In this document: positions 10,676-22,000 of the stretch, piece by piece
Layout: each line of letters begins with the position of its first letter
How positions within the stretch are numbered: the first letter of the stretch is position 1
NCBI GenBank assembly: GCA_947396885.1
Contig: OX377202.1
Coordinates: forward strand, 106,204,198 to 106,268,197
Direction of reading: 5' to 3'
DNA length: 64,000 nucleotides
From: Heligmosomoides polygyrus polygyrus
Lineage: Eukaryota > Nematoda > Chromadorea > Rhabditida > Heligmosomidae
The notes under the pieces: generated by a model
Told to the model about the DNA's origin: nothing
The model's database searches: none
The model's input: the letters and a program-made list of their open reading frames with translations, nothing else
Program-made: the position numbers and the translations under genes

Positions 10676-11164
10676 CTGGTGGTCGACTCAGCTGTACAGC
10701 TGGCTAGCCGCTGGTGTTCCTCACCTATCAGTTCTTAATGACGACTGCCACTCTAACGGCCTCTGACCTGCTATGTTGAGCGCAGCGGCCTCTGGCCTGG
10801 GTCAATCACGAGGTTCGAGAATCGAAGGGGCGGGGGTGGAGGGAGGTCGCATTGTGACCCCGTTCGTGGGCAAGAGAAGTTGTACTGTGTCTTGGTCTTG
10901 GAACAGGATTGTCTCGAATTTTTTAAGATTTCAAGGTGATTTTTTATATTTAAAAGGCTGTTCTCTCAAGATGTGGTGTCGACTATGTAGAGAGTCATGT
11001 GCAGCTTTGTTCGTTGTTGAATTCCATAACATTTTCAATTTTGGTAGTTCATCACAGTCAGAAAATGCAAAGATTTTCTACGGCAGTCTTTGAATCAATC
11101 AGGACTGGTTTATACTTTTCCCGACTTTGGCGGAATATCATGGCACGACGAACAACATCACCCG

Positions 11165-11240
11165 AACGAATCGTGGAGGCGACTTGAATGCGTATTTCGC
11201 CTATGGAATGGCTTGCAGAGGCTAGCCGATAAGCATATTT
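11165..11240 (-). repeat. Partial tRNA-derived SINE
   Basis: About 75 bp (TCGTGGAGGCGACTTGAATG, then GCTTGCAGAGGCTAGCCGAT) match the tail-side body of the SINE family on the minus strand. Head and tail are missing. The surrounding 10676-11379 shows no gene. Confidence 0.6.
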
Positions 11241-11379
11241 GGATCTGACTCCGATTTGGACAATTCAACCGTTAATTTTTCAAGTTTCGGATTAAAAGAT
11301 CATGCGAAGCATGGAATTTTTGAAAAGATCGAATCTTAAAATGACTCAGACAAGGGTGATTTTACCAGACCATATTCTC

Positions 11380-12335
11380 CCAGGGCCCGGATTCATGAAC
11401 GATTTACCGGCGGGTAAGTGCAAAATTTACCCCCACTCCCCACTTACGCGCGTTTCATTAACGCGCGGCGGGAAAAATCCGAGGTAAGTGTTGAGGTAAA
11501 TGCTACCCCATCAGCGCGTCGGGGAACATTTACCTCCAAGGCGAGGGTTTTGCTCCGCGGCCAACTTCTGACCCAATACATGCCTCCGCTGGCCCTTAGC
11601 CAGCTCTGAGCTGGCCGCCAACCGCAAATTCAATGCCCGGCAAGGGCGCCTAGTTGCCGTCGCCATGCGCACGTCTTTCGCCGCACTTCGGTGAGTTGTT
11701 TTACCTTTTGTTTTTCTCTATTAGGCTTGCATTCCATGATTTTTTGGCTCTGTGGACCATGGCGGCCCACAATGCCACTTATTTTTAAGTGAATTGCTTC
11801 CATTAGTGGCATTGTGGGTCGGCTAGGGCCACCATGAGCCTAGTCCACCACGCAAACCGTAAATTAAGATTTGCGTGGGTAGACTATGCCTTAGCCCTCC
11901 TTGGCATATGTGGTCTATGGAGGCCACTGTGGTGGATGGCACCCATTATTAGTCATGTAGGCCCACATTTACCATTGTTTCTCTACTTCCTGCTATGCTA
12001 CTAGTTTCCACCCCTCTCCCTCCCTCCCCTCCCCCCCCCCCCCTCGCCCAGCCCCACATTTCACATTTCACTTCTCCTAAATACGATGCTGCTGGTGTCG
12101 GTGCCAGCGACGTCCCAGTAGCAAGTGTGACTGCTTGGCTTCGCTGTTAGCTGATGCCAGCGGGCCAGCGGAGGCATCCACACTGGGTCAGAAATTGGCC
12201 GCGGAGCAAAACCCTCGCCTTGGTAGTCATGAATCAGAAAACGGAGGTAAGTTCGGGGAAAGTGGCGGGTAAATGGCCGTCGAGGTAAGTGTGGGTTGAA
12301 TTTACCTCCGGCCGCGTTCATGAATCCGGCTTCTG
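11380..12335. mobile_element. Terminal-inverted-repeat element, CCGGATTCATGAACG ends
   Basis: Left end CCAGGGCCCGGATTCATGAA and right end TTCATGAATCCGGCTTCTGG are inverted. The interior repeats tttacctcc/ggaggtaa motifs in both orientations near each end. A CT-rich stretch with a C13 run lies at 12010-12043. At ~956 bp it has no reading frame recognisable as a transposase. The palindrome around 11776-11815 (GTGGCATTGTGGG-like) is internal. Confidence 0.6.
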
Positions 12336-12529
12336 GATACCAGTTACCTGAGTGATCCGGAAAAATCAGTCTGGTGAAAATCAACCTTATCTGAATCATT
12401 TTAAGAATCGACCTTTTCAAAAACACCAATATCCCTGTGATCCATTTATCCAAAACTTGAAAAAAGTGACGGATCCGAATCATCTTCGGACCCAGTATAT
12501 AGAGTCTAGCAACAGTTCGGCTTGAGCGG

Positions 12530-12605
12530 AACCGAAGCTAATCTTAAGATCGATTCCCTGTCATTAGCAGGGCTGGCACCTTCTACCCACTGCGCCACCT
12601 TCCGA
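12530..12605 (-). repeat. tRNA-like fragment
   Basis: The minus strand reads GGAAGGTGGCGCAGTGGGTA near 12600, an A-box-like start, followed by a short stem-forming stretch (GCCAGCCCTGCTAATGACAG). No good B-box is seen. It may be the head of another tRNA-derived repeat; a functional tRNA is unlikely. Confidence 0.35.
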
Positions 12606-12778
12606 CCACTCATATGGAGGAAGAAGCAAAAGCATCAGTTCGGCTTCACAGGCTTCAAGCTCTAGGTTCTGCAGATATTTTTCTTGCTTTTGGATTAGCC
12701 CTTAACGATAGGCACCATCTAGAGAAATCCAGAGGAAGCGGCAGACTTCTTCTTCCCTTTTTGTAATTCCGTGTTATC

Positions 12779-13040
12779 TGGGCGCGTGTAGCGTGCATCC
12801 GATACCAGATTCCTGGTTCGGATCTTCCGCCAAGGCCAACCAAGCCTTCCATCCCTCCGAATCGACGATTTGGCACCAGAGTTGTCAGGGAAGGATAACG
12901 CACAGACGTTTCCATCAGTTGGCCATTGTAAGCCATTGGGTAAGTCAAACGGGTACTCAAGTCGCCTCCACGACATTCCGTAAAAGTGGAATGCATGGCG
13001 CATCCCGAACAGGGATTGATCAACGCCGTTCTTTATCCTA
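12779..13040 (+). repeat. tRNA-derived SINE, diverged copy
   Basis: The head GGGCGCGTGTAGCGTGCATC lacks most of the usual A-box stretch. The B-box region CTGGTTCGGATCTTCC, the body and a short TTTATCC tail are present. Divergence from the other copies suggests an older insertion. Confidence 0.8.
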
Positions 13041-13237
13041 TTCTGCCTTATTCTCAACTATTGGCGTAGATGTGATGTACCATAGGAAAATCATGTTGTT
13101 GTAATATTTTATTATTTTTACAAATCTACAGTATGCAAGCAGCATAAGACAAAATAAGGCAAAATCAGCCCTAGCAATATTCTCCTTTTATATCATTTTG
13201 CTGCTCATTTTTATAATGTAGTTTTCGTGAAGTCAAC

Positions 13238-14237
13238 GTTTAATTACCCAAGTTTGAGGTGTAAGCGGAAGGAAATCAGGTTTTGCGTGGCTTTCTTGGC
13301 GAGAAAGACGTCGTTTCTGCTCTTCTTTCCTCTAGGACTTCCAAGAGTCCCGAAATTCGAGCTTCTTTTGGAATTCGCTGTTTGGCTTTTTTGCACGCGG
13401 CATTTCCTGAAGTCGGTCAAGCTTCAGTTCTCATCCATTAGTGTCTTGACTGGCTTCCGATAGTCAGTCCGTTGGAGTGTCAGAAATCCAGTCCCTGTGC
13501 TTAACCAGCGAGTTTTACTGTGCAAACTGACGCTGTGTCAATGTGATCCAGGACACTGAATAATCAACGTCCATGCAACCATTTGAGATCAGAAACACGG
13601 GAATCAGCATCAGGCAAAGCTGGTGAGGACATAAAACCCTATGGACGACAACAACCCGCCCGATAAACGCGCTCGATGCTTGGCGGTCACTCGGTTGCAC
13701 GAGAGAGTCACATGCCGAATATGTCGGCGGATTTCTAAAGAGCACCGCCTGACCGGTGCTGGCTGGATTCGTCGCCCGTTTTATGTCGGGCGCGCGTGCG
13801 ATTTCCAGTTTTGTCGTCGTGCCGCCGGAATCTTTAGAAATCCCTCACGCGCTGCTAGCGAATTCAGAGATCGCTTTCGCGGTCACGCCTACGAATCGGG
13901 CAGACCTTTAAAACGCGTCCCGTCATCCGGGTGGTTGTCTGGTCTTCTTGCAATTCTCTGAGCTTTCGCTATTTTTTGCTGTTGAAAAATTCCATAAATT
14001 CCTGGGATTGAACGAATCTGAGTTTTCCGCTGTAAATTCTCTGTTAAAGTTATGTAAGTCGTTGATGAATCCGACATCCGGTTAGGTTGGGGTGAATGAA
14101 TTCGATTCCAAGTCAAACTGTCATGTTGGACCCTCGATGAATCTTGGTACTGACGGCTCATCTCAGATCCGAGAGCGTACAAGCTTCATTGACTGATGCG
14201 AAGCTGACGCTTCAGCCTCAAACTTGGGTAATTAAAC
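13238..14237. mobile_element. 1-kb element with GTTTAATTACCCAAGTTTGA ends
   Basis: The stretch at 13238-13259 is repeated inverted at 14216-14237, and a third copy in direct orientation follows at 14241-14262. A fragment of the same end occurs at 38940-38961. The region between holds no recognisable transposase. A half-copy of a GATTCATCAACGACTTAC palindrome lies at about 14035-14080. Confidence 0.55.
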
Positions 14238-14463
14238 CAGGTTTAATTACCCAAGTTTGAGGCTCCGATGAAAGTGCTTGTTTTTCTCATTTCGAGGTCC
14301 AAAATGATCTACCTTCAACCTCTCTTTCGTTGTATTTGTACATGTTTGTTTATTCTCTTCATAATGTTGCTTACTCGTTTGTTTACTTGTTTACTTTCGC
14401 TCACTTCTGCTACAAGTTTGCTACGCACACGTCCTGATCTCTGTAGTTCAGTCCCACAGATAG

Positions 14464-15785
14464 CAGTAGCTTCCGATCGTGCCCAGCTTATCATTTCTCG
14501 GCCGGTGTCAGCCACGTATAAAGGGCGCCGGGAGGTTTTCGACGTTGTAATCCATTTCTTACGCGTCTTTTTCGGGCATTTTTGACTTTTTTGTACTTTT
14601 CTTCAAGTGTTGCTATCGGCCTTCTCTTCAGTTGCTGATAAGAACCGATCTGCATTGCTTATTGGTTAGGAATTTTGTCCACCGTCTGACATCTGATACA
14701 CTCGCGGGTTTCCGCCCCAGAAATCGATAAAATCGATACCGACAATGGACAGTGGTCGATATTGTTTACCTTTTGTGAGCCACATCCACCAGCCGACATA
14801 CTTACGTGATTCTGATCTCATATGGTCCAATTCCAAGAAAAATCGATAAAATCGATCAATAATCGTGAACAGATCGATACCGCAGAAATGATCGATCTTG
14901 TTGTAAATCATACTTAGGTCAACGCCTAGTATAAACCGATAATGTCGACCGAGATGTGAAACCCGTTCAGAAGCCGTTGAACTTCGTTGGACAAACGGAC
15001 GGATGCACGCACAGACAGACACACATGGGACTGACGTCAGCTGTTTTATATGCAGTCGTCAACCCAATCAGTAAAACTCAGTTAAAACCTAAATATCAAC
15101 CCTTAGTTCATCCAGAAGAGCTTCTGATCGCGCTCAGCCTATCATTTCTCGGCCAATGTCAGCCACGTATAAAGGGCACCGGGAGGTTTTCGACGTTGTA
15201 ATCCATTTCTTACGCGTCTTTTTTGGGCATTTTGACTTCTTTGTACTTTTCTTCGGGTGTTGTTATCGGCTTTCTCTTCAGTTACTGATAAGAACCGATC
15301 TGCATTGCTTGTTGGTTAGAAATTATGTCCACCGTTTGACATCTGATACACTCCCGGGTTTCCGCCCCAGAAATCGATAAAATCGATATCCATCATGGAC
15401 AGCCGATCGATATTGTTGACCTTTTGTGAGCCGCACATTCACCAGCCGACATACGTGATTCTGATCGCATACCGTCGTCTTCCGACCAAAATCGATAAAA
15501 TCGATCAATAACCCTGAACTGATCGATACGGCAGAACCGACCAATCGATCTTATTATAAACCATCCCTACTCAACGCTTAGCGCATGCCGATAATGTCGA
15601 CTGAGATGTGAAAGTTGCTAGAGACCGTTGAACTTCGTTGGACAAACGGACGAACGGACGGACGCACAGACAGACAGACAGACGGACAGATGTCAGCTGT
15701 CTGATACGCAGTAGTCAACCCAATCTCTAAATCTCAGCTACATAAAACCGAAACTCCAACCTTGAATTAATTCAGAATAGCAGCT
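14464..15785. repeat. Tandem duplication of a ~650-bp unit
   Basis: Landmarks recur at a spacing of about 651 bp. TATCATTTCTCGG is at 14489 and 15140, and GTTTTCGACGTTGTAATCC and the AAATCGATAAAATCGAT stretches recur likewise. The units are clearly diverged, so the duplication is not recent. Each unit ends in a run of gacagaca-like repeats and a GTCAGCTGT stretch. There is no coding signal. Confidence 0.8.
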
Positions 15786-15802
15786 GGTCTGAAAATGAGT
15801 TA

Positions 15803-15877
15803 CCAATAGCGCAGTGGTAGGAAGCGCATTGACTGAATTGATAGTGTTCGATTCTGCGCTGAAGCCAACTAGAAGGA
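15803..15877 (+). repeat. tRNA-like sequence
   Basis: TACCAATAGCGCAGTGGTAG (A-box-like) is followed about 35 bp later by GTGTTCGATTCTGCGC (B-box-like). Arm lengths do not give a full cloverleaf, so a tRNA-derived repeat or pseudogene is likelier than a working tRNA. Confidence 0.45.
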
Positions 15878-18428
15878 ATCGTTCAGTTTCTACGCGGCCA
15901 ATTGTTCTCCACTTGTTTCTACAATGATATGAGCATCAGCAAACTCATTAAGTTGCTAAATACAAGGTCATTACATCAGCTGGGTTTTTCCTAATCGGAG
16001 GGGGCACACAGTGATTCGCATCTTCATTCTCTGGCTTGAGTTTCTACGACAGCCTGAATTCCTGTGCTATGATACGAGGGCTTTCCTTTTAATCCAGGGA
16101 ATATGGTTATGTAAAATGCGCTTGCGCCCTCCCGACTAGGATGGATCTCAACAGCCTTCACTGTATCGTGTAAGAATGGAATGCATGGCGCATTCCGACG
16201 CTTAGCCCTACGTCACTATTGCACTGTCGTTTCATCTTTCCAAAGCCCGAAGCTTCGATTCCTGCCTTCGACTCGGAATATTTTCTCTGTCTGACCTAGG
16301 ATAGAACCTGCTGTTGGTCAACACAACGGGAATGCGCCATGCATTCTATTTTCGGAAATTTTCAGTGTCCGCTCAGTGAGCAGTTAAGGGCCAGGCTACA
16401 GCAGACGCAGTGGGTTTGACTCTTTTTCTGATCCAGAAAGTGAAGTCACACTATCGGTCTCGGAGCCAGATCGATCAGATATCGATTAGAGCAGCAGCTG
16501 GGGGGCTCCTTCCCACTGCGCCACGCGTCCACTGGTCGGGTCTCGATCGGGAGACTGGGAGTGGCTGTGAAGTCCCGATCTCTGATATGTGATACGTGAA
16601 CCCGATCCCCGTCCCAGATGAGCGTCTGGTATCATACGGCTGACCCGAGACGGAGCAAAGGCCGGCTTGACGTTGGCCTCTGATGAGCAGCAGCCGCGAA
16701 CCACAGCGATAGCGGCACTTTTCCCCCGACCATCTACTGGGCTCACTCGTTGACAACTGTGGAAGCCTTCTATTCGTTCTCCTTGTCCCATATAAACCCA
16801 TAAACTAAAAATTCATATTTTTCTACCCGTTTTCTGCCACAAAAGGCTTTCAGTTTTTGACAAAAAACCGTATTTCTTCAAAAATTGACTTCCTCTCGCT
16901 CCAAAACTCTTCAATTTCATAAAAAAAAATAAGCGCTATTAAACGCAAGGGTTTAAAAAATCTGCCAAAAACGTTCTGCAGTGGGTTTTCAATGTGCGCC
17001 GTGCATTTCGCATCTGCGTCATGCGATAAGAAAGGTATGCCGCCGCCGAAAACGACAAAATCATCGTTTTCGCCATCGATACCTGACCAGCTACCTTGAA
17101 ATAACGGTCATTTCTGCTATTATAACCTTGTTATAGGCGTCGTTCATTTTTTACATCATTTTTTCGTGCAACTGAATACTCTTAAAATCATATTCCATTA
17201 ATAGCTCCACTAAAAATTAGGGCTGAGGGGCAGATTACAGCTCTCAACCCAATTTTTTAGTGAGCTATTGATAGAATATTCAATTTTTTCTGCATTGTAT
17301 CAAAATATAGTTTTCGTTTTTTGTTGTTTATTGCAGCAAACTTGTTTCTCTCTCCTGAGAATAATACATAATGCCGTTGAGCTTTGCTTTTTTATTGTTT
17401 TTTATTGTTTTTTCACGACGTTATGTTACTTATCATGTTGTGCCCATGAATTTCCTTTCTTGCAGAATTGTACGCACATTCATGTGTAAATCAATAAATC
17501 AATAAATCAATAAATCAATAAATATTCGACAGCCTCACAAGCAAACTCGTCGCTCTTGAAATCAAACCTAATGTCTTCCAAATCGCAACGAGATTTTTCC
17601 ACATTAAAATGAAATAAAAAACTCTTACAGACGGTGGAGTTATTTTTTTGCCCAAGGAAACTTTAGTTTTTAACTTCTTCTTGGGAATTTTTCATTTCAC
17701 TATTCTCAAAAAGTGAACGTGTTGTTTGAAATTTTATAAAATTCTATTTCTTTGCGGAAGAATCACGGTCTAAAGCTTGTTTTAAAGAGCAGGAATGCAG
17801 CAGTTTTTCGCTGCTAAAAAAGAGATTGCGCCATGCTCTCGTCCGAGACGTCACAATTTTTGTTCGATTGATAGCAGAATTTCCGTGCGCATGAAAAAAA
17901 TATTTTTTAATAACAAATAAATAAAAATCTAACGAATAAAAATTTCACATTATATGGAAGAATAAAGAACTACGTTTTGTTTTAAAGAGCCGTAATTCAG
18001 CGCAGTGATTCAGTATATTACAAGAAGAGACCGCGCTATGCACTCGACTGAATCGTCGCGATTTTTATTCGATTGATAGCAAAAATTCTACTTGCACGGA
18101 TTGACATAGATATAAGTGGTACAATAGCGATTATAAAAAAATATATCCATACATCAATAATTTAATTTTAATGCAAAAACCGTGACGATCTAGTGGAATG
18201 CATGACATTCTACAGAACAAAAGTTAATTCATTATTTTTCTTCAAAAAATGAAACTGTCACAGCGATGCTTTGTCGCGATCAAAACTTCCAGCGCCAGGC
18301 GGAACTGGACTGCTGTCCATTGAATAAAAATCGCGACGTCTTGGAGGGCGGCGCAATCTCTTTTTGACACTGAATAACGGCCGCCTTCCTGATCTTTAGA
18401 ACAAGTTTTAAATCATTAGAAACGATTC
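15878..18428. other. No recognisable gene; AT-rich with microsatellite
   Basis: This 2.5 kb has no supported gene. A (AATC AATA) microsatellite lies at 17488-17523. Isolated TGCATGGCGCA-type motifs lie at 16181, 16331, 17826 and 18029. A possible tRNA-like head (GGACGCGTGGCGCAGTGGGA on the minus strand, near 16530) is too weak to call. From 16800 the sequence becomes AT-rich. Confidence 0.5.
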
Positions 18429-18853
18429 AAATCAGTTTCTTTAGGCCTCAAGTGGCTGGTATCGAGGATATAAGCTGTCACAACGATGCTTTGTTGCAAT
18501 CAAAACTTCCGGCGCCAGGCGGGACTCGAACCCGCACCTTCCTCTGACCGGGCGGGAATGCACTACGCCATTACTCCAGCGGCGCCGTTTGATCGAACGC
18601 AACTTCCACACCTCGTGGGACCAATCATCCCGGTATATGGGTGAGTGCTGATCGGTCCCACGAGGTGTTGATGTTGCGCTCGATCGAACGGCGCCGGTGG
18701 TGTAGAGGCGTAGAGCATTCCCGCCCGGTCAGAGGGAGGCGCGGGTTCGAGTCCCGCCTGGCGCTGTAAGTTTTGATTGCAACAAAGCATCGTTGTGACA
18801 GCTTATATCCTCGATACCAGCCACTTGAGGCCTAAAGAAACTGATTTGAATTG
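18429..18853. repeat. Near-perfect foldback with a tRNA-like sequence in each arm
   Basis: Two ~190-bp arms are inverted about 18640. The outer arms are ATTCAAATCAGTTTCTTTAG and its complement, followed by AGGCCTCAAGTGGCTGGTAT. Each arm contains a tRNA-like segment (18500-18590 minus, 18690-18765 plus) starting GGCGCCGGTGGTGTAG, with a strong T-arm (GCGGGTTCGAGTCCCGC) and tail GTTTTGATTGCAACAAAG. The putative anticodon loop has C instead of the invariant T before the anticodon position, which argues against function. It lies about 240 bp upstream of gene 1. Confidence 0.75.
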
Positions 18854-19080
18854 TATTCATTCCAAATTTTCTTTGAATAAAAAATTACGATGGCAGTCTT
18901 GAAGAGTCCCCACTCTAATGTGGAAAAAACCGCTGTGATTTGGAAAATGTGTTAAGTGCGACTTCATAGGTGTCAGTCATGCTCAGAAGAGTGTCCAGTT
19001 TCACTTCAAATAGCCCCTATAGTTCGCAATCGCATGCCATGCTAATTCTTCCGTATCATCCGGCCCCAACAACGATCGAT

Positions 19081-19090
19081 TCTGTTTCAG
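19081..19090 (+). promoter_or_regulatory. Putative trans-splice acceptor of gene 1
   Basis: TCTGTTTCAG abuts the ATG of gene 1 with no leader in between. In nematodes a TTTCAG directly before a start codon is the usual spliced-leader acceptor. It could instead be the 3' end of an intron in the 5' leader. Confidence 0.55.
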
Positions 19091-22000
19091 ATGACATTCT
19101 CCTCAGCAGTTAGCGATGTGGATCTGAAGCGGCGGCCGGAGAAGTCTGACGTCTCCAGCAGAACTTCATTGTCACTAGACACCACCAGCAAGACTTCGCT
19201 GTCACTTAATCCCGTGAAGGAGAAGAAAATCTCGTGAGTTGCTTTGTAATTTCGGTGGTTTGGAGGTTTTTTGCTAATTATTATCCTCTTTTGCTGAGTT
19301 TTAATCGCAAAACGACATTGTTACGAGAGTTCCTTGTTCTGCTACTTGTTCGCTTATATTCTCTGATCAAAGTAGAGGTCCGTTTTCAGCACCACATTCG
19401 CCCTGGTGAATCTGATGAAAGGCATGGTTGGACCCGGATGTTTCTCCTTGCCGCTCGCGTTTAAACAAGGTGGACTTTGGGTAATTTTCTTCTACTTAGC
19501 TCTTGTCTTCTAAACGAATTCTCCAATTTCATGCCGTAGTAACATTTCCTACGAAAAATGGACACCAACATGAATTAAGTTGATGTAATTTTGGAAAGGG
19601 CGCGTGTAGCGCAGTCGGAGGAGGTGCTGGCTGTTGCGTGCACCCGATACCAGGTCCCTGGTTCGGATTTCCCGCCCAGGCCAACCAAGCCTTCCATCCC
19701 TCCGGGGTCCGTGAATTGGTACCAGACTTGTCTGGGAAGGATAGAGCGCTGACTTGTTCATCGGCTTGCCACCGCAAGTCATTGTAAGGCCAAATACGCA
19801 TTCAAATCGCCTCCACGACATCCCGTAGAAACAGAATGCGTGGCGCATCCCAGAGGGGATTGAACAACGCCGTCCTTTATCCTTTTATCCTTTAATTTTG
19901 GAATCAGACGCAATTGTGCAAAACCACGCCCATAAGAGAATGGGCGTGACTTTCCGTGTTGTTCTCATGTGCCATTAATAAGTCACGCCCATTCTTATGG
20001 GCGTGGTTTTGCACAGTTGCGTCTGAATCCAAAATTGAAGGATAAAAGGATAAAGGACGGCGTTGTTCAATCCCCTTTGGGATGCGCCACGCATTCTGTT
20101 TCTACGGGATGTCGTGGAGGCGAGTTGAATGCGTATTTGACCATACAATGACTTACGGTGGCCAGCCGATGAACCTACGGCGAATTTCAAGTGAACCTAG
20201 AAACACGTTCAGTGTTCGTTCATCGATATAGCATTGCCAATAGGCGCTGAGAAACCTCCCTGACTTTTAACCATAAAACAAGAAGAATGACTAGTTGTGA
20301 TCAAAACTCTTGCGCCAGGCGGGAATCGAACTCGCACCTTCTGCTTTCCGGGCAGCGATGCTACGCTTTGCACCACCAAAGCGCTGTATGACCCTACAGA
20401 ACATATCCCACGATATCCAGCCGCTCTAGGCTTAAGCAGAAATGATAATCATTTTTCCTTCTATTCTCCTGTTCAGCGCAAAAGTTCAAAAATCTTCAAA
20501 TCTCCCAAACAACTTTTGAATCCCCTGAAGAGCATCATCTCTCATTCAGGCAGCGTTTGCCGTGGATTTTCTGCTCGGCATCACATCAGCCATCTGCATG
20601 ACTAAGCTCGTCCGATGTGCACAGTTGCTATGCAAGAGGTACGATCTGTTACTATCGTTATGATTATTGATATCGTAGTGCTGGGCTCGTGCAGCGCAGT
20701 CGGAGGAGGTGCTGGCTGTTGCGTGCACCCGATACCAGGTTCCTGGTTCGGATCCCCGCCCAGGTCAGCTAACTCTTCCATCCCTCAGGGGTCGGTGACC
20801 AGACCTATCTGGGAAGGACAAAGTGCTGACTTGTTCATCGACTGGCCACCGCAAGTCACTGTATAGGCCAAGTACGCATTGAACTCGTCTCCACGACATC
20901 CCGTAGAAGTAGAATGCGTGGCGCATCTCATGAAGGATTCAGAAAAGTCGTCCTTTATCCTTTCATCCTTTATTATAGGGCTACTGTATACAAGATCTAT
21001 CTGGGTATTTAGGATGTATAGGTCAAATAGTGGTGAGCACATGTCCAGCCACAGAAGCACCAAAGGTCGCGCCATGCGTCTGCCCAATGTTCCCAAATGC
21101 TTTAGTTGAGCGGTAGACAAAATATAGACCGCATGGGAGCCGACGACGGATTTTTCTCTAAGTTCATGGATAAACATAATCAGCGCTGTACCCTAAAGAG
21201 GCTTAGAGGCTTCTCATAGCATTTTCACGTCAAATTGGACACACTTCTAACCATAAGCAAGCTTTACGATTTTATGTAAAATCAGACGGAACATTTTCCA
21301 AATTAGAGTAGAGCTCTTCAAAAAGGTCTGAATAATTTTCTGTTCAAGGAGAAGGTATATGTCGCGAAGATGAGCAGCATTGCGAGTTGGGAACGCGTCA
21401 GCCAATCATAACCAATCAGAGCACCGACCAAACACATACCAGCCAATCCGGATAGCGACCGTACATCCCCACACTCAATGGCACGCCCATTCGGTGTGGC
21501 GTGATTGGCTGGCGCATTCCCAACTCCTAATGCTGTCCACCTTCGCAACATGTAATTTCGTACAACACTCTTCGAGGTTTTAATTGACCAAGCCGATAAG
21601 TGAGCATATTGTTTGAAATTTTATAAAACTCTCATTTTCTAAAGAAAAAACAATGAATTAAACCTTGTTTTAACGCGTAGGTAGGCAGCAGTCATTAAGT
21701 GTTATAAAGGAAGAGATCGCGCCATGCACTTGACTGAATTGTCGCGATTTTTATTTGAATGATATCGTAAGTGCTGCTTACTTGAAACAACAAAGTGAGG
21801 GTATACGTGTGTTTTTACAGCTGCCCTTGTTGTACCGCCCACGTCTGTGTTACATAGCGGAAACAGAAGTTTTGCTATTAGTAAAATAAAAATCGCAACG
21901 ATCCAGTGTCGAGTGCATGGCGCGACTTGGCGCTACAAACTACTGCTGCTTTCTGCTCTTTAAAACAGAATTTAATTCCTTATTTTCCTCTTGGAGGGCG

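Noticed and set aside
18690..18765. Functional tRNA gene
   Set aside because: A- and B-box and a strong T-arm are present. The loop lacks the invariant T before the anticodon, the sequence is one arm of a foldback, and related copies are scattered as repeats.
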